Origin: Archangium violaceum Cb vi76
GTDB lineage: Bacteria; Myxococcota; Myxococcia; Myxococcales; Myxococcaceae
Assembly (NCBI RefSeq): GCF_000733295.1
Contig: NZ_JPMI01000045.1
Coordinates: forward strand, 62,001-126,000
Reading direction: 5' to 3'
Length of the DNA: 64,000 nucleotides
Shown: piece after piece, positions 26,530 to 33,651 of the stretch
Layout of the letters: the number at the start of each line of letters is the position of its first letter
Numbering within the stretch: the stretch's first letter is position 1
Program-made: the position numbers and the translations under genes
Notes under the pieces: generated by a model
Told to the model about the DNA's origin: nothing
Database searches by the model: none
What the model saw: only the letters and a program-made list of their open reading frames with translations

Positions 26530-27357
26530 TCACAAGCGGCGGCGCTCCACCCACTCGTGCATCTTGGAGCGGGTCCACGACCAGGTGAAGGGGTGGGCAT
26601 AGAGACGGTTGTATTCGGGCCAGCTGGCGTTGAGGTGCTCGATGAGTTCATCACGGCTGGCCCAGCTTCCCCGCTGTAGGTAGTGCGCTGCGAAGGCGCG
26701 CAGCAGCAATTCGGCCTGGTTGAGCCAGGAGGCGTGCGCCGGCGTGAAGAGCACCCGGACATGAGGGTAGCGTCTACGCAGGAAGTCGAGCGTCTCCTGG
26801 GCGACGTGGCTGGAGCCTCCATCCCAGATGAGGTGGATGCGGTGCGCGTCACGGTGGTCCCCAAGCAGTTGGGGGAGCACTGCTCGCAGGCAGGCGCCGT
26901 CGTTGCGCTCCAGGCACCAGCCCCGCATCCGGCCGGTATGCACCACCAACTTCGCCAGGAAGTTCACCGTGCCGTGCCGCGTGTACTCGAACTCCTGGTT
27001 CTCGATGCGCCCAGGCCTCATCAGGCGCGTGGGCTGGTTACGCTCCAGCACCTGGATGTTGGGCTTCTCGTCCAGGCACAACACCACCTCACCTCGTGCG
27101 GCCAGTCTCTGGGCCTGCTCGTAACACCAGAGAATCTGCGTCGCCTGATGGCGAAAGGCGTCGTCAGGAGTCGGTGTCTTCCAGTACCGGGAGCGATGCG
27201 GTTGCAGGTCTGCATCGCGAAGGATGACGGCCACGGTGGAGTGTGAAATGGCGGGGGCGATGCCCCGCAGGCGAGCAGCACGCGCCAGGCTGCGCGTGGA
27301 CCAGTGGGTCATGTGCAGCCCGACTCCAGCCGGCTCACTGCAGGCCAGTCGCTCCAC
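26530..27357 (-). CDS. IS630 transposase, catalytic part (orfB)
   Basis: 275 residues with the DDE core: Asp in VLCLDEKPNIQ, Asp in HLIWDGGSSHVAQ, and Glu in WLNQAELLLRAF, together with TPAHASWLNQ, which is typical of IS630 transposases. It lies in another frame than orfA, and the two overlap by 23 bp around a run of seven C (minus strand) after TTT. A one-base forward shift there would fuse them into a ~350-residue enzyme of normal length. The annotated start is a formal one; translation most likely comes from orfA by frameshifting. Confidence 0.9.
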   Translation of the reverse strand: MERLACSEPAGVGLHMTHWSTRSLARAARLRGIAPAISHSTVAVILRDADLQPHRSRYWKTPTPDDAFRHQATQILWCYEQAQRLAARGEVVLCLDEKPNIQVLERNQPTRLMRPGRIENQEFEYTRHGTVNFLAKLVVHTGRMRGWCLERNDGACLRAVLPQLLGDHRDAHRIHLIWDGGSSHVAQETLDFLRRRYPHVRVLFTPAHASWLNQAELLLRAFAAHYLQRGSWASRDELIEHLNASWPEYNRLYAHPFTWSWTRSKMHEWVERRRL

Positions 27358-27649
27358 TTCGACCCGCTGGAGGGGGGGAAAGCGCCCGCGGTCGCCCTGG
27401 GCGGTAGGAGTCCTTCACTACATCCACGCCGAGAGCTTCGAAGCGACGACATAGCGCCCAGATGGTCCTGCGATCCTGGCCGAGTCGGTCGGCCAACTCC
27501 GAGACGATTGTCGCCGGGTCAGCCATACCCAGTAGAATGCGTGCCCGCCGGGCGATGCGTTGTTCGGTACGTCCGTCTCGCACCAGCCCCTCAAGGTACG
27601 TCACTTCTTCGGGCGAGAGATGGATGAGTCGCGGAGGACGTCTCCTCAT
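27335..27649 (-). CDS. IS630 transposase, DNA-binding part (orfA)
   Basis: 104 residues with helix-turn-helix content: LSPEEVTYLEGLVRDGRTEQ, then RIARRARILLGMADPATIVS, and DRLGQDRRTIWALCRRFEAL, ending with the GRPR linker motif before the catalytic half. It provides terminal-repeat recognition. The frame ends shortly after the poly-C run where orfB takes over. Whether the shift is programmed or the element is inactivated cannot be told from one copy. Confidence 0.88.
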   Translation of the reverse strand: MRRRPPRLIHLSPEEVTYLEGLVRDGRTEQRIARRARILLGMADPATIVSELADRLGQDRRTIWALCRRFEALGVDVVKDSYRPGRPRALSPPPAGRSGATGLQ

Positions 27650-27720
27650 CCACCGGAGTTATCCATCCCTCCGCGACTATGTCCAAAAACTTCGCGGACA
27701 CTCCACTAGGACTTGGGCCG

Positions 27721-29289
27721 CTACCAGTGCCGGGCGAGTCCCAGGCTGCCTCGCACGGTGAGCGCCGCGGCGGAACGGCTACCCTCGGACGTCAGCTCCG
27801 GGAAGAGAAACGTCTGCCCGGCCAGCTCCAGCAGGAAGGCGAAGCCGAAGGGAAGGTCGTACGTGGCCCCGGCGCTCACCGCGAGCGTCCCCGCCATGGC
27901 CGTCCGGTCCGGAGCCTTCCCCATCGTCACGAAGGATTGGTGGAGCACCGCCGCCCCCGCCGAGGCCCCCACGCTCACCGTCACCCGGGGCAGATCCCAC
28001 GCGTGCACCACCCCCAGCTCGGCGCCGAGCTCGTCCATGCGCGCGCTCAAGTTCTCGTTGCGGAAGCCGCCCCGGCACACGCCCACCCGCGGCACCAGGC
28101 TCAGATGCTCCAGCTCGATGGCCCACGCGGCCCAGGGACCCTGGCAGTTGGACGCTCCCTGCCATAGCGCCGTGTGCACCTGGTAACCCACCTGGACCGC
28201 GTGCACGGCCCGCGCCTCCGCCTGTCCCTTGCGCACCAGCCGCGCGTAGTCGAAGCGCTCCAACTTCCCGTCCTCCACCACCGTCACCGCCGAGGGCGTC
28301 ACGGCCACCGTGCCCTCGAGCAGGAAGTCCGCGCCCCGGCCCCGCACGAAATAACGGCCCGCACGCACGTTGATGCGGCGGACCCGATCGTGCGCCCCCA
28401 CCTCGGCCACCACCGAGCCCGCCGAGGTGTCGGTGAACAGCAGGTACGTGCGCCCCTCGGGAAACGCGAGGCTCCCCCGCCGCTCGGCCCGCCGGCCCAG
28501 GTCCGTCAGGATGACGTCCCCCTGCCCCTTCAACTCGTAGCGGAACGTCGGGTGCTGCGTGCCCGACAACGTCCGGCTCGAGGCCCGAAGCGTGTTCTCG
28601 TAGGAGAACCGGTACGCCTCCTCCAGCGCCACGTGCCCATCCTCGTTCTGGTCCGCGGCCCCCAGCAGCCCGGACACGAGATAGTGCGTGAAGAAGGAGC
28701 CCCGCAACGCCTCCGACTCCTGGGCGGACTCGCTCGCCGAGCTCGAGGTGAGGAAGACCACGCCCTCCCCCGCCAGCTGTTGATCCAACCGGAGGAAGAA
28801 CGGCGGCGCGCTGGTGCCTCCCTTCACCCGGGTGAGCGCACCCGAGCGGCACGCATCGAGCACCAGCACCCGGAAGGCCGCCGCCGAGCCTCGCACGAGC
28901 TGCTCCAGCTCGGAGATCTCCAGCGGTGTCGTCCCCAGGTGGAGCGCCTGCGCGTCCGCGTGGCCCGAGTAGTAGACGAGCAGCATGGCCTGCATCCCCG
29001 GCCTGCCCGCCACCGAGCGGATGCGATCATTGAGCGAGATGAGCGTCCGGCGCGCCGTCGCCGCGTCCTCGCCTGACAGCATCACGAGGTTCTCGGGCGC
29101 GAAGCCACCGAGTTCTCCCAGCACGTCGCGCACCTTGCGCGCATCGTCCTCTGCGAACCGCAGCGGCTCCTCGCCGGCCTCGCCGAGGTTGTTGCCCATC
29201 ACGAGCCCGAAGCGGACCACCTCCGCCCCGGCCGGACTGGCCACGCTCAACACCCCGGCGAGCGCCAGGAACAACGGGACCGCCCTCAT
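27721..29289 (-). CDS. Exported caspase-family (C14) peptidase with C-terminal barrel-like region
   Basis: 522 residues. The signal peptide (MRAVPLFLALAGVLSVASPAGA) puts it in the periplasm or beyond. The caspase domain (~24-255) has the catalytic dyad: His110 in VYYSGHAD and Cys147 in VLDACRSG. A short domain follows (~260-350: RTYLLFTDTSAGSVVAEVGA). The last ~150 residues alternate polar and hydrophobic strands and end in GLARHW, with a terminal aromatic residue as in outer-membrane beta-barrels. It is the last gene of a sigma / anti-sigma / caspase operon, its ATG overlapping the anti-sigma stop (ATGA). Orthocaspases cut after Arg or Lys. The substrate here is unknown. The caspase call is firm; the barrel is inference. 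Confidence 0.88.
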   Translation of the reverse strand: MRAVPLFLALAGVLSVASPAGAEVVRFGLVMGNNLGEAGEEPLRFAEDDARKVRDVLGELGGFAPENLVMLSGEDAATARRTLISLNDRIRSVAGRPGMQAMLLVYYSGHADAQALHLGTTPLEISELEQLVRGSAAAFRVLVLDACRSGALTRVKGGTSAPPFFLRLDQQLAGEGVVFLTSSSASESAQESEALRGSFFTHYLVSGLLGAADQNEDGHVALEEAYRFSYENTLRASSRTLSGTQHPTFRYELKGQGDVILTDLGRRAERRGSLAFPEGRTYLLFTDTSAGSVVAEVGAHDRVRRINVRAGRYFVRGRGADFLLEGTVAVTPSAVTVVEDGKLERFDYARLVRKGQAEARAVHAVQVGYQVHTALWQGASNCQGPWAAWAIELEHLSLVPRVGVCRGGFRNENLSARMDELGAELGVVHAWDLPRVTVSVGASAGAAVLHQSFVTMGKAPDRTAMAGTLAVSAGATYDLPFGFAFLLELAGQTFLFPELTSEGSRSAAALTVRGSLGLARHW

Positions 29290-30014
29290 GGACCCTCCTG
29301 CTTGTCCATCGCTACCACGTCCACGTCGCAGCCCTCGGCCGGGGGCGGCCGGGATGGCTCCCGTTCCAGTGCCGAGACCAGGGGCTCCAGCGGAATCGGC
29401 GCCGGGCAGACGAGCACGTAGATGGTCTCCAACCCCAGCGTGTCATCGAGCAGGGTGGACAGCGGCAGGGGCACGTCCTCGCCCGCGGGCTGCAAGGCGG
29501 CGATGGGCCCGGCCGGGTAGTAGAGGCTGGCGCGCCGTGCACCATCGACGCTCAGCACCGCCACGTAGCCGGGAGCGGTCAGCGACGTCGTGAACTGGAG
29601 CGCATCCCCGGGCCGGACGACCTCACCCGGCCCGCCCTCGCGCACCACGTCCTGGTGGCGCACGTAGAACCCGGACCAGCCCGAGCCCTTCGTCTGGCCC
29701 ACCTCGATTCCCTCGCGCGACGGCCTCCCCACCAGGACCACCAACACCACGGAGGCGGCCAGGGCCATCGCACTGCCCACCCACGCGGCCCGCCGGGGCG
29801 CCAGACGGCGCGGAGACTCGGGGGCTCGCAGGTCCAGCGGAGGCATCGCGGCCTGGAAGGCCTCCCGGTCCGCGTGGAGCTCGTCATGCCGGGCGGAGCA
29901 GTCGGCACAGGTGGCGAGGTGCCCGCGCGCCCTGCCCTCTTCTCCGCCGGCGAGCGCACGTCCCAGCAACAGGTCCAACTGGAGATCCGACAGGCACCCT
30001 TCGCGGCGGCTCAT
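29286..30014 (-). CDS. Membrane anti-sigma factor with zinc finger and DUF4384-like domain
   Basis: 242 residues from the ATG at 30014 (GGAGAGGTC upstream), which overlaps the sigma stop codon. The N-terminal zinc-binding anti-sigma motif is GHLATCADC (His32, Cys36, Cys39). A transmembrane helix at ~77-97 (AAWVGSAMALAASVVLVVLVG) is followed by a periplasmic domain of DUF4384 type (RPGDALQFTTSLTAPGYVAV, then RRASLYYPAG). The cytoplasmic part should hold the ECF sigma factor and the outer part sense the signal. The caspase gene follows with a 4-bp overlap, so all three proteins probably form one signalling unit. Confidence 0.85.
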   Translation of the reverse strand: MSRREGCLSDLQLDLLLGRALAGGEEGRARGHLATCADCSARHDELHADREAFQAAMPPLDLRAPESPRRLAPRRAAWVGSAMALAASVVLVVLVGRPSREGIEVGQTKGSGWSGFYVRHQDVVREGGPGEVVRPGDALQFTTSLTAPGYVAVLSVDGARRASLYYPAGPIAALQPAGEDVPLPLSTLLDDTLGLETIYVLVCPAPIPLEPLVSALEREPSRPPPAEGCDVDVVAMDKQEGP

Positions 30015-30511
30015 GACCTCTCCTTCCCAGACGCACCACCGAGGCGCAGCACCTGCTCGCGGACGCGCTCCAACTGGTTGCCTACGTGCCGCCGGGAGCA
30101 ACCCATCACGCCGGCGATCTCCTCGTGCGTCATCTCATCGAAGTAGTAGTAGACGGCCACCTCGCGCAGCTCCTCGGGCAGACGGGACAGGAGACTCCGC
30201 GCCTCGGCGAGCCGCTCCGCCCGGGGCAGCTCGACCTCGGACTGGCGCGGCGCCATCGCCTCCTCCACCAGCTTCAACCGCGTCCGCCTATTGCGCAGCC
30301 GGTTGAGGCACAGGTGGGTCGTCGCCGAGTAGAGAAAGGTGATGGCCTGGCTGCGGCCCTGGAACTGACCGGGCCGGTGCAGCAACGAGGTGAACAGCTC
30401 CTGCAACACGTCCCGCGCCTCCTGCTCCTCGCCAAGCACCTGACGTGCCCGGCGCAGCACCAGGTGGCCGTGCTCGCGGTAGAGCTGCTCGATGTCCCCG
30501 TTGCTCCTCAT
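30011..30511 (-). CDS. ECF-type RNA polymerase sigma factor
   Basis: 166 residues. Region 2 is at the start (IEQLYREHGHLVLRRARQVL, then RDVLQELFTSLL and the FLYSATTHLCLNRLRNR helix that contacts the -10 element). Region 4 has LPEELREVAVYYYFDEMTHE, then EIAGVMGCSRRHVGNQLERV as the helix-turn-helix. Size and layout are typical of group 4 sigma factors. It is the first gene of the sigma / anti-sigma / caspase operon. Members often activate their own promoter; no such promoter was identified by eye in the 32-bp gap to the lipoprotein gene upstream. Confidence 0.93.
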   Translation of the reverse strand: MRSNGDIEQLYREHGHLVLRRARQVLGEEQEARDVLQELFTSLLHRPGQFQGRSQAITFLYSATTHLCLNRLRNRRTRLKLVEEAMAPRQSEVELPRAERLAEARSLLSRLPEELREVAVYYYFDEMTHEEIAGVMGCSRRHVGNQLERVREQVLRLGGASGKERS

Positions 30512-30543
30512 GTGCCGGCCGGTCCTCCGTGCCTCGCGAGCGC

Positions 30544-31233
30544 TCAGGTGAACTGCGGCAGGCGCAGCTTGCTCGGGTCGTTGGGGATGCGGACCTTGAT
30601 GCTCGTGTTCAGGTCATCGCCGGCCACGGTCAAGGTGTCGAACATGTCGTGCTGGTCCCAGCAGGCCATCCGATCCGCGGGCGTGGGCGCGTTCGCCAGG
30701 CATTCCTGGTACGCGCGGTACTTCGCCTCCGACGGGGGCTCGGCGTGGATGAGGTGGTAGCCGGCGGAGAGGGCACGCGCGCCCCCTCCCTTGTCGAGCC
30801 ACTTCGAGATCTCACTGCCCGCCTCGACGGGCTCTGGGAGGTAGCTCAGCACGTAGTTCTCGGCGGCCCCGAGGAAGCGCCGCGCGTCCTCGTCGAACAC
30901 CCCGATGTAGGCGATGGCCATCCGTCCATACGCGGTCTGAACGATCGCGCTGTCATCGGGAGGGCGATGGAGCGAGAGCGTGAAGTGGCTCGGGAACTGG
31001 CCCTGCACGGGCACGGAATCCGTGACGATCAAATCCTCACCCACCCGGGGGACGAGCCAGACGAGCTCGACCGTCGGGGACGGCAGTGGCTCCGTCCGCT
31101 CACTGGTCACGGTGCCGCTCAGGGTGAGCAGCGGCTCCCCGGGGTACTCCGGCGTGGCCAGGGGCGTACCACACGCGGAGAGGACGAGGCCCGCGAGGCC
31201 GGTGACGAACAGCGAACGCAGCATGCGCTTCAT
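30544..31233 (-). CDS. Lipoprotein of unknown function
   Basis: 229 residues from the ATG at 31233 (GGGAG upstream). The signal peptide ends in a lipobox LVLSAC with Cys21 as the lipidation site. The mature part starts with a beta-rich domain (TLSGTVTSERTEPLPSPTVE) and later contains YHLIHAEPPSEAKYRAYQEC and ADRMACWDQHD. I do not recognise the family. It lies 32 bp upstream of the ECF sigma gene on the same strand, so it may belong to that transcript, or the sigma promoter may be inside its end. Confidence 0.75.
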   Translation of the reverse strand: MKRMLRSLFVTGLAGLVLSACGTPLATPEYPGEPLLTLSGTVTSERTEPLPSPTVELVWLVPRVGEDLIVTDSVPVQGQFPSHFTLSLHRPPDDSAIVQTAYGRMAIAYIGVFDEDARRFLGAAENYVLSYLPEPVEAGSEISKWLDKGGGARALSAGYHLIHAEPPSEAKYRAYQECLANAPTPADRMACWDQHDMFDTLTVAGDDLNTSIKVRIPNDPSKLRLPQFT

Positions 31234-31339
31234 GGTGTCTCCCAAAGCAGAACGGACCCGAGCGGACCCGATAGGGGTCCGCCGCCCGTTCCATCCCTTG
31301 GGAACGCGAGCCATTATTCTCCGGCACGGAAAAATGAGC

Positions 31340-32479
31340 TCAGAAGCCGGACATCTTCGAGAGGATCTCCTTCATCACCTCGGAGGTACCGCCGCCGATG
31401 GTGATGAGGCGGATGTCCCGCCAGGCCCGCGCGATGTGCGTCTCCTCGATGTAGCCCATGCCTCCGAAGAACTGCTGGACGTCGTAGGCCACCTTCTGCG
31501 CCAGGTCTCCCGCGAACAGCTTCGCCATGGAGACCTCCCGCACCGGGTTCTCCTTCGCGTCGAACAGCGCCACCGCGTGGTACGTGAGCCGCTTGGCCGC
31601 CTCGATGGCCGCCATGTGCTCCACCAGCTTGTGCCGCCACACCTGGAAGCCCAGCAACGGCCTGCCGAACGCCTGCCGCTCCTTCCCGTACTCGAGCGCG
31701 TCTTCAATCATCCGCTCCATCCCGCCCACCGCCGAGATGGCGCCCACCAGGCGCTCGCCCTGGAAGTTCGTCATGATGTGGTAGAAGCCCTGGTTCTCCT
31801 CGCCCAGCACGTAGCGGCGCGGAATCCGGCAGTCCTCGAAGTAGAGGATCGCCGTGTCCGACGACAGGTTGCCCACCTTGTCGAGCTTCTTGGACACCGT
31901 GAAGCCCTTCACGTCCGTGGGGAACGTCACCAGGGAGATTCCCCCGTACCCCGGCCCGCCCGTGCGCACGCCCAGCGTGATGAAGTCCGCCCGCGTGCCG
32001 TTGGTAATCCACATCTTCGAGCCGTTGATGACGTAGTCATCCCCGTCCACGCGCGCCGTCGTCTGCATGTTCGCCACGTCCGAGCCCGCTCCCGGCTCGC
32101 TCACGCCCAGCGCGGCGATCTTCTCGCCCGCCAACGCCGGCGCGAGGAACTCCCGCTTCTGCTCGTCCGTGCCGATCTCGTTGATGATCGGCGTGGCCAT
32201 CTGGCTCTGCACCAGCAGCGCCATGTTCACGCCCGCGTTGCGGCTGCGCGTCAGCTCCTCGGTGAAGGCCGTCACGTACCAGTAGTCCAGCCCGCTGCCG
32301 CCGTACTGGGGATCGTGGTTGATGCCGAAGAAGCCCAGCTCGCCACACTTCTGGAAGAGCTCCCGGGGGAAGATGCCCGCCCGGTCCCACTCCAGCGCGT
32401 GCGGCGTCAGCTCCTTCTCCACGAACGTACGCACCGTCTTGCGGAAGGCCTCATGCTCCTCGGTGAACGGGTTCAGCAT
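31340..32479 (-). CDS. Acyl-CoA dehydrogenase
   Basis: 379 residues, full length for the FAD-dependent family that introduces a trans-2 double bond into acyl-CoA thioesters. Motifs in order: LGFFGINHDPQYGGSGLDYW, LGVSEPGAGSDVANMQT with the flavin-contacting region, GSKMWITNGTRADF, YGKERQAFGRPLLGFQ, QQFFGGMGYIEE and IGGGTSEVMKEIL at the end. Chain-length preference cannot be read from the sequence. The gene stands alone, with a divergent secreted protein upstream. It is not part of the PKS locus 9 kb away. Confidence 0.95.
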   Translation of the reverse strand: MLNPFTEEHEAFRKTVRTFVEKELTPHALEWDRAGIFPRELFQKCGELGFFGINHDPQYGGSGLDYWYVTAFTEELTRSRNAGVNMALLVQSQMATPIINEIGTDEQKREFLAPALAGEKIAALGVSEPGAGSDVANMQTTARVDGDDYVINGSKMWITNGTRADFITLGVRTGGPGYGGISLVTFPTDVKGFTVSKKLDKVGNLSSDTAILYFEDCRIPRRYVLGEENQGFYHIMTNFQGERLVGAISAVGGMERMIEDALEYGKERQAFGRPLLGFQVWRHKLVEHMAAIEAAKRLTYHAVALFDAKENPVREVSMAKLFAGDLAQKVAYDVQQFFGGMGYIEETHIARAWRDIRLITIGGGTSEVMKEILSKMSGF

Positions 32480-32554
32480 GGTCGCTGTGGCTCCTCGGGA
32501 TGATTGATTGGAGAGTCAATAGTACAAGGGTCGTCCTCGCGGACAAGGACACCC

Positions 32555-33637
32555 ATGACTTCTGTCACCCTGGCGCTGCTCGCGCTCCTGTCGGCCGCTC
32601 CGGCCGCACGCCCCTCGGCCGAGGAGGTGCTCCGCACGCAGTGCCGCACCTGGGCCGCGGACCCGAAGAACCCCTGGGCGCTCGCCCATGGCATCACCGC
32701 CGAGGGCCGCGCCTTCAAGGCCCGCGATGGCCGCCGCGCCGCGGACGTCATCGTCTCGGACTTCCTCCGCCGAGAGGGCACGGACCTCCGCTTCGACGCC
32801 TTCGCCACCGACGGCACGCCCGTGGAGCCCCACCCCAACCTCCTCGTGAAGACGCTGCTGCTCGCGGGCTTCCCGGCCTCCCAGTCCTTCCGCGCCAGCG
32901 GAGGTCCCGTCACGCTCGGTGCGCTCGTGGAGGACCTGAAGCGCGACTTCCGCCGCGATGCCGCCCTCTCGCCCCACGGCGCCTGGACGCTCGATGCCCT
33001 CTCCCACGCCCTGCCTCCGGGCGCCACCTTCACCACCGGCGCGGGCGAAACGGTCCGCCTCGACGCGGTGATGGACGAGGCGCTCGCCCTGCTCGAACGT
33101 GAGCAGGCGGAGCTGCTGGCCGGAATGAAGGCCGGGCTGCCCCAGGTGCCCAAGCGCAAGCAGGGCATCTACGCGCACCCCTGTGGGGGACTGCACCTCT
33201 TCCAGGCCGTCGCCAGCCACGCGCGCCACCCCGCGGTGCGCAAGGCCTGGGGCTCCCGCCTCGACACCCAGGTGGACGTGCTCGTCTACCGGCTCGGCTC
33301 CGAGTCCCGCCAGTACGACGCCGCCCTCACCTCCGCTCCTCCCGCGTACCGCCTCCCCGTGCTCGTACAGATGGTGAAGTTCCACGGGCACTTCCTGGAG
33401 ACGCTCGGCCGCTACCGCGAGGAGACGGGATGGAAACCCACGCCCGAGCAAGCCCGGGCGGTGGAGCAGGCCCTCGCGCTGCTCGATGGCGCGGTGCGTC
33501 GACTCGAGGCCTCGGGGGCCTTCCGCGACATGGAGTCCGTGAAGGCGGCGCAGTACCAGCTCTACCTGGACCTCATCGGCGACGCGTGCCACGCCGCCCA
33601 CGGGCTGAGCTACTGGAGGAACCACCGGGGAGGTTGA
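32555..33637 (+). CDS. Secreted protein of unknown function
   Basis: 360 residues from the ATG at 32555 (AAGGACACCC upstream). A short signal peptide (MTSVTLALLALLSAAPAARP) is likely. The mature part is mainly helical with conserved-looking polar clusters (IYAHPCGGLHLFQAVASHAR and GDACHAAHGLSYW) whose His and Cys residues could bind a metal. No known family is recognised. The next gene, a lipoprotein metallohydrolase, begins 14 bp after its stop, so they form an operon and may work together in the cell envelope. Confidence 0.75.
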   Translation: MTSVTLALLALLSAAPAARPSAEEVLRTQCRTWAADPKNPWALAHGITAEGRAFKARDGRRAADVIVSDFLRREGTDLRFDAFATDGTPVEPHPNLLVKTLLLAGFPASQSFRASGGPVTLGALVEDLKRDFRRDAALSPHGAWTLDALSHALPPGATFTTGAGETVRLDAVMDEALALLEREQAELLAGMKAGLPQVPKRKQGIYAHPCGGLHLFQAVASHARHPAVRKAWGSRLDTQVDVLVYRLGSESRQYDAALTSAPPAYRLPVLVQMVKFHGHFLETLGRYREETGWKPTPEQARAVEQALALLDGAVRRLEASGAFRDMESVKAAQYQLYLDLIGDACHAAHGLSYWRNHRGG

Positions 33638-33651
33638 TACAAGCATCCATC

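Larger units (their letters stand above)
26500..27706 (-). mobile_element. IS630-family insertion sequence, complete, flanked by TA
   Basis: 1207 bp bounded by 32-bp perfect inverted repeats starting GTGGAGTGTCCGCGAAGTTT (26500-26531 and 27675-27706). Both ends are flanked by TA (26498-26499 and 27707-27708), the target duplication of the IS630/Tc1-mariner superfamily. Removing the element and one TA gives a continuous sequence GGGAC-TA-GGACTT. The transposase is in two overlapping frames on the minus strand. Perfect ends suggest a recent insertion. The right end is only 14 bp from the stop codon of the caspase gene. Confidence 0.95.
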
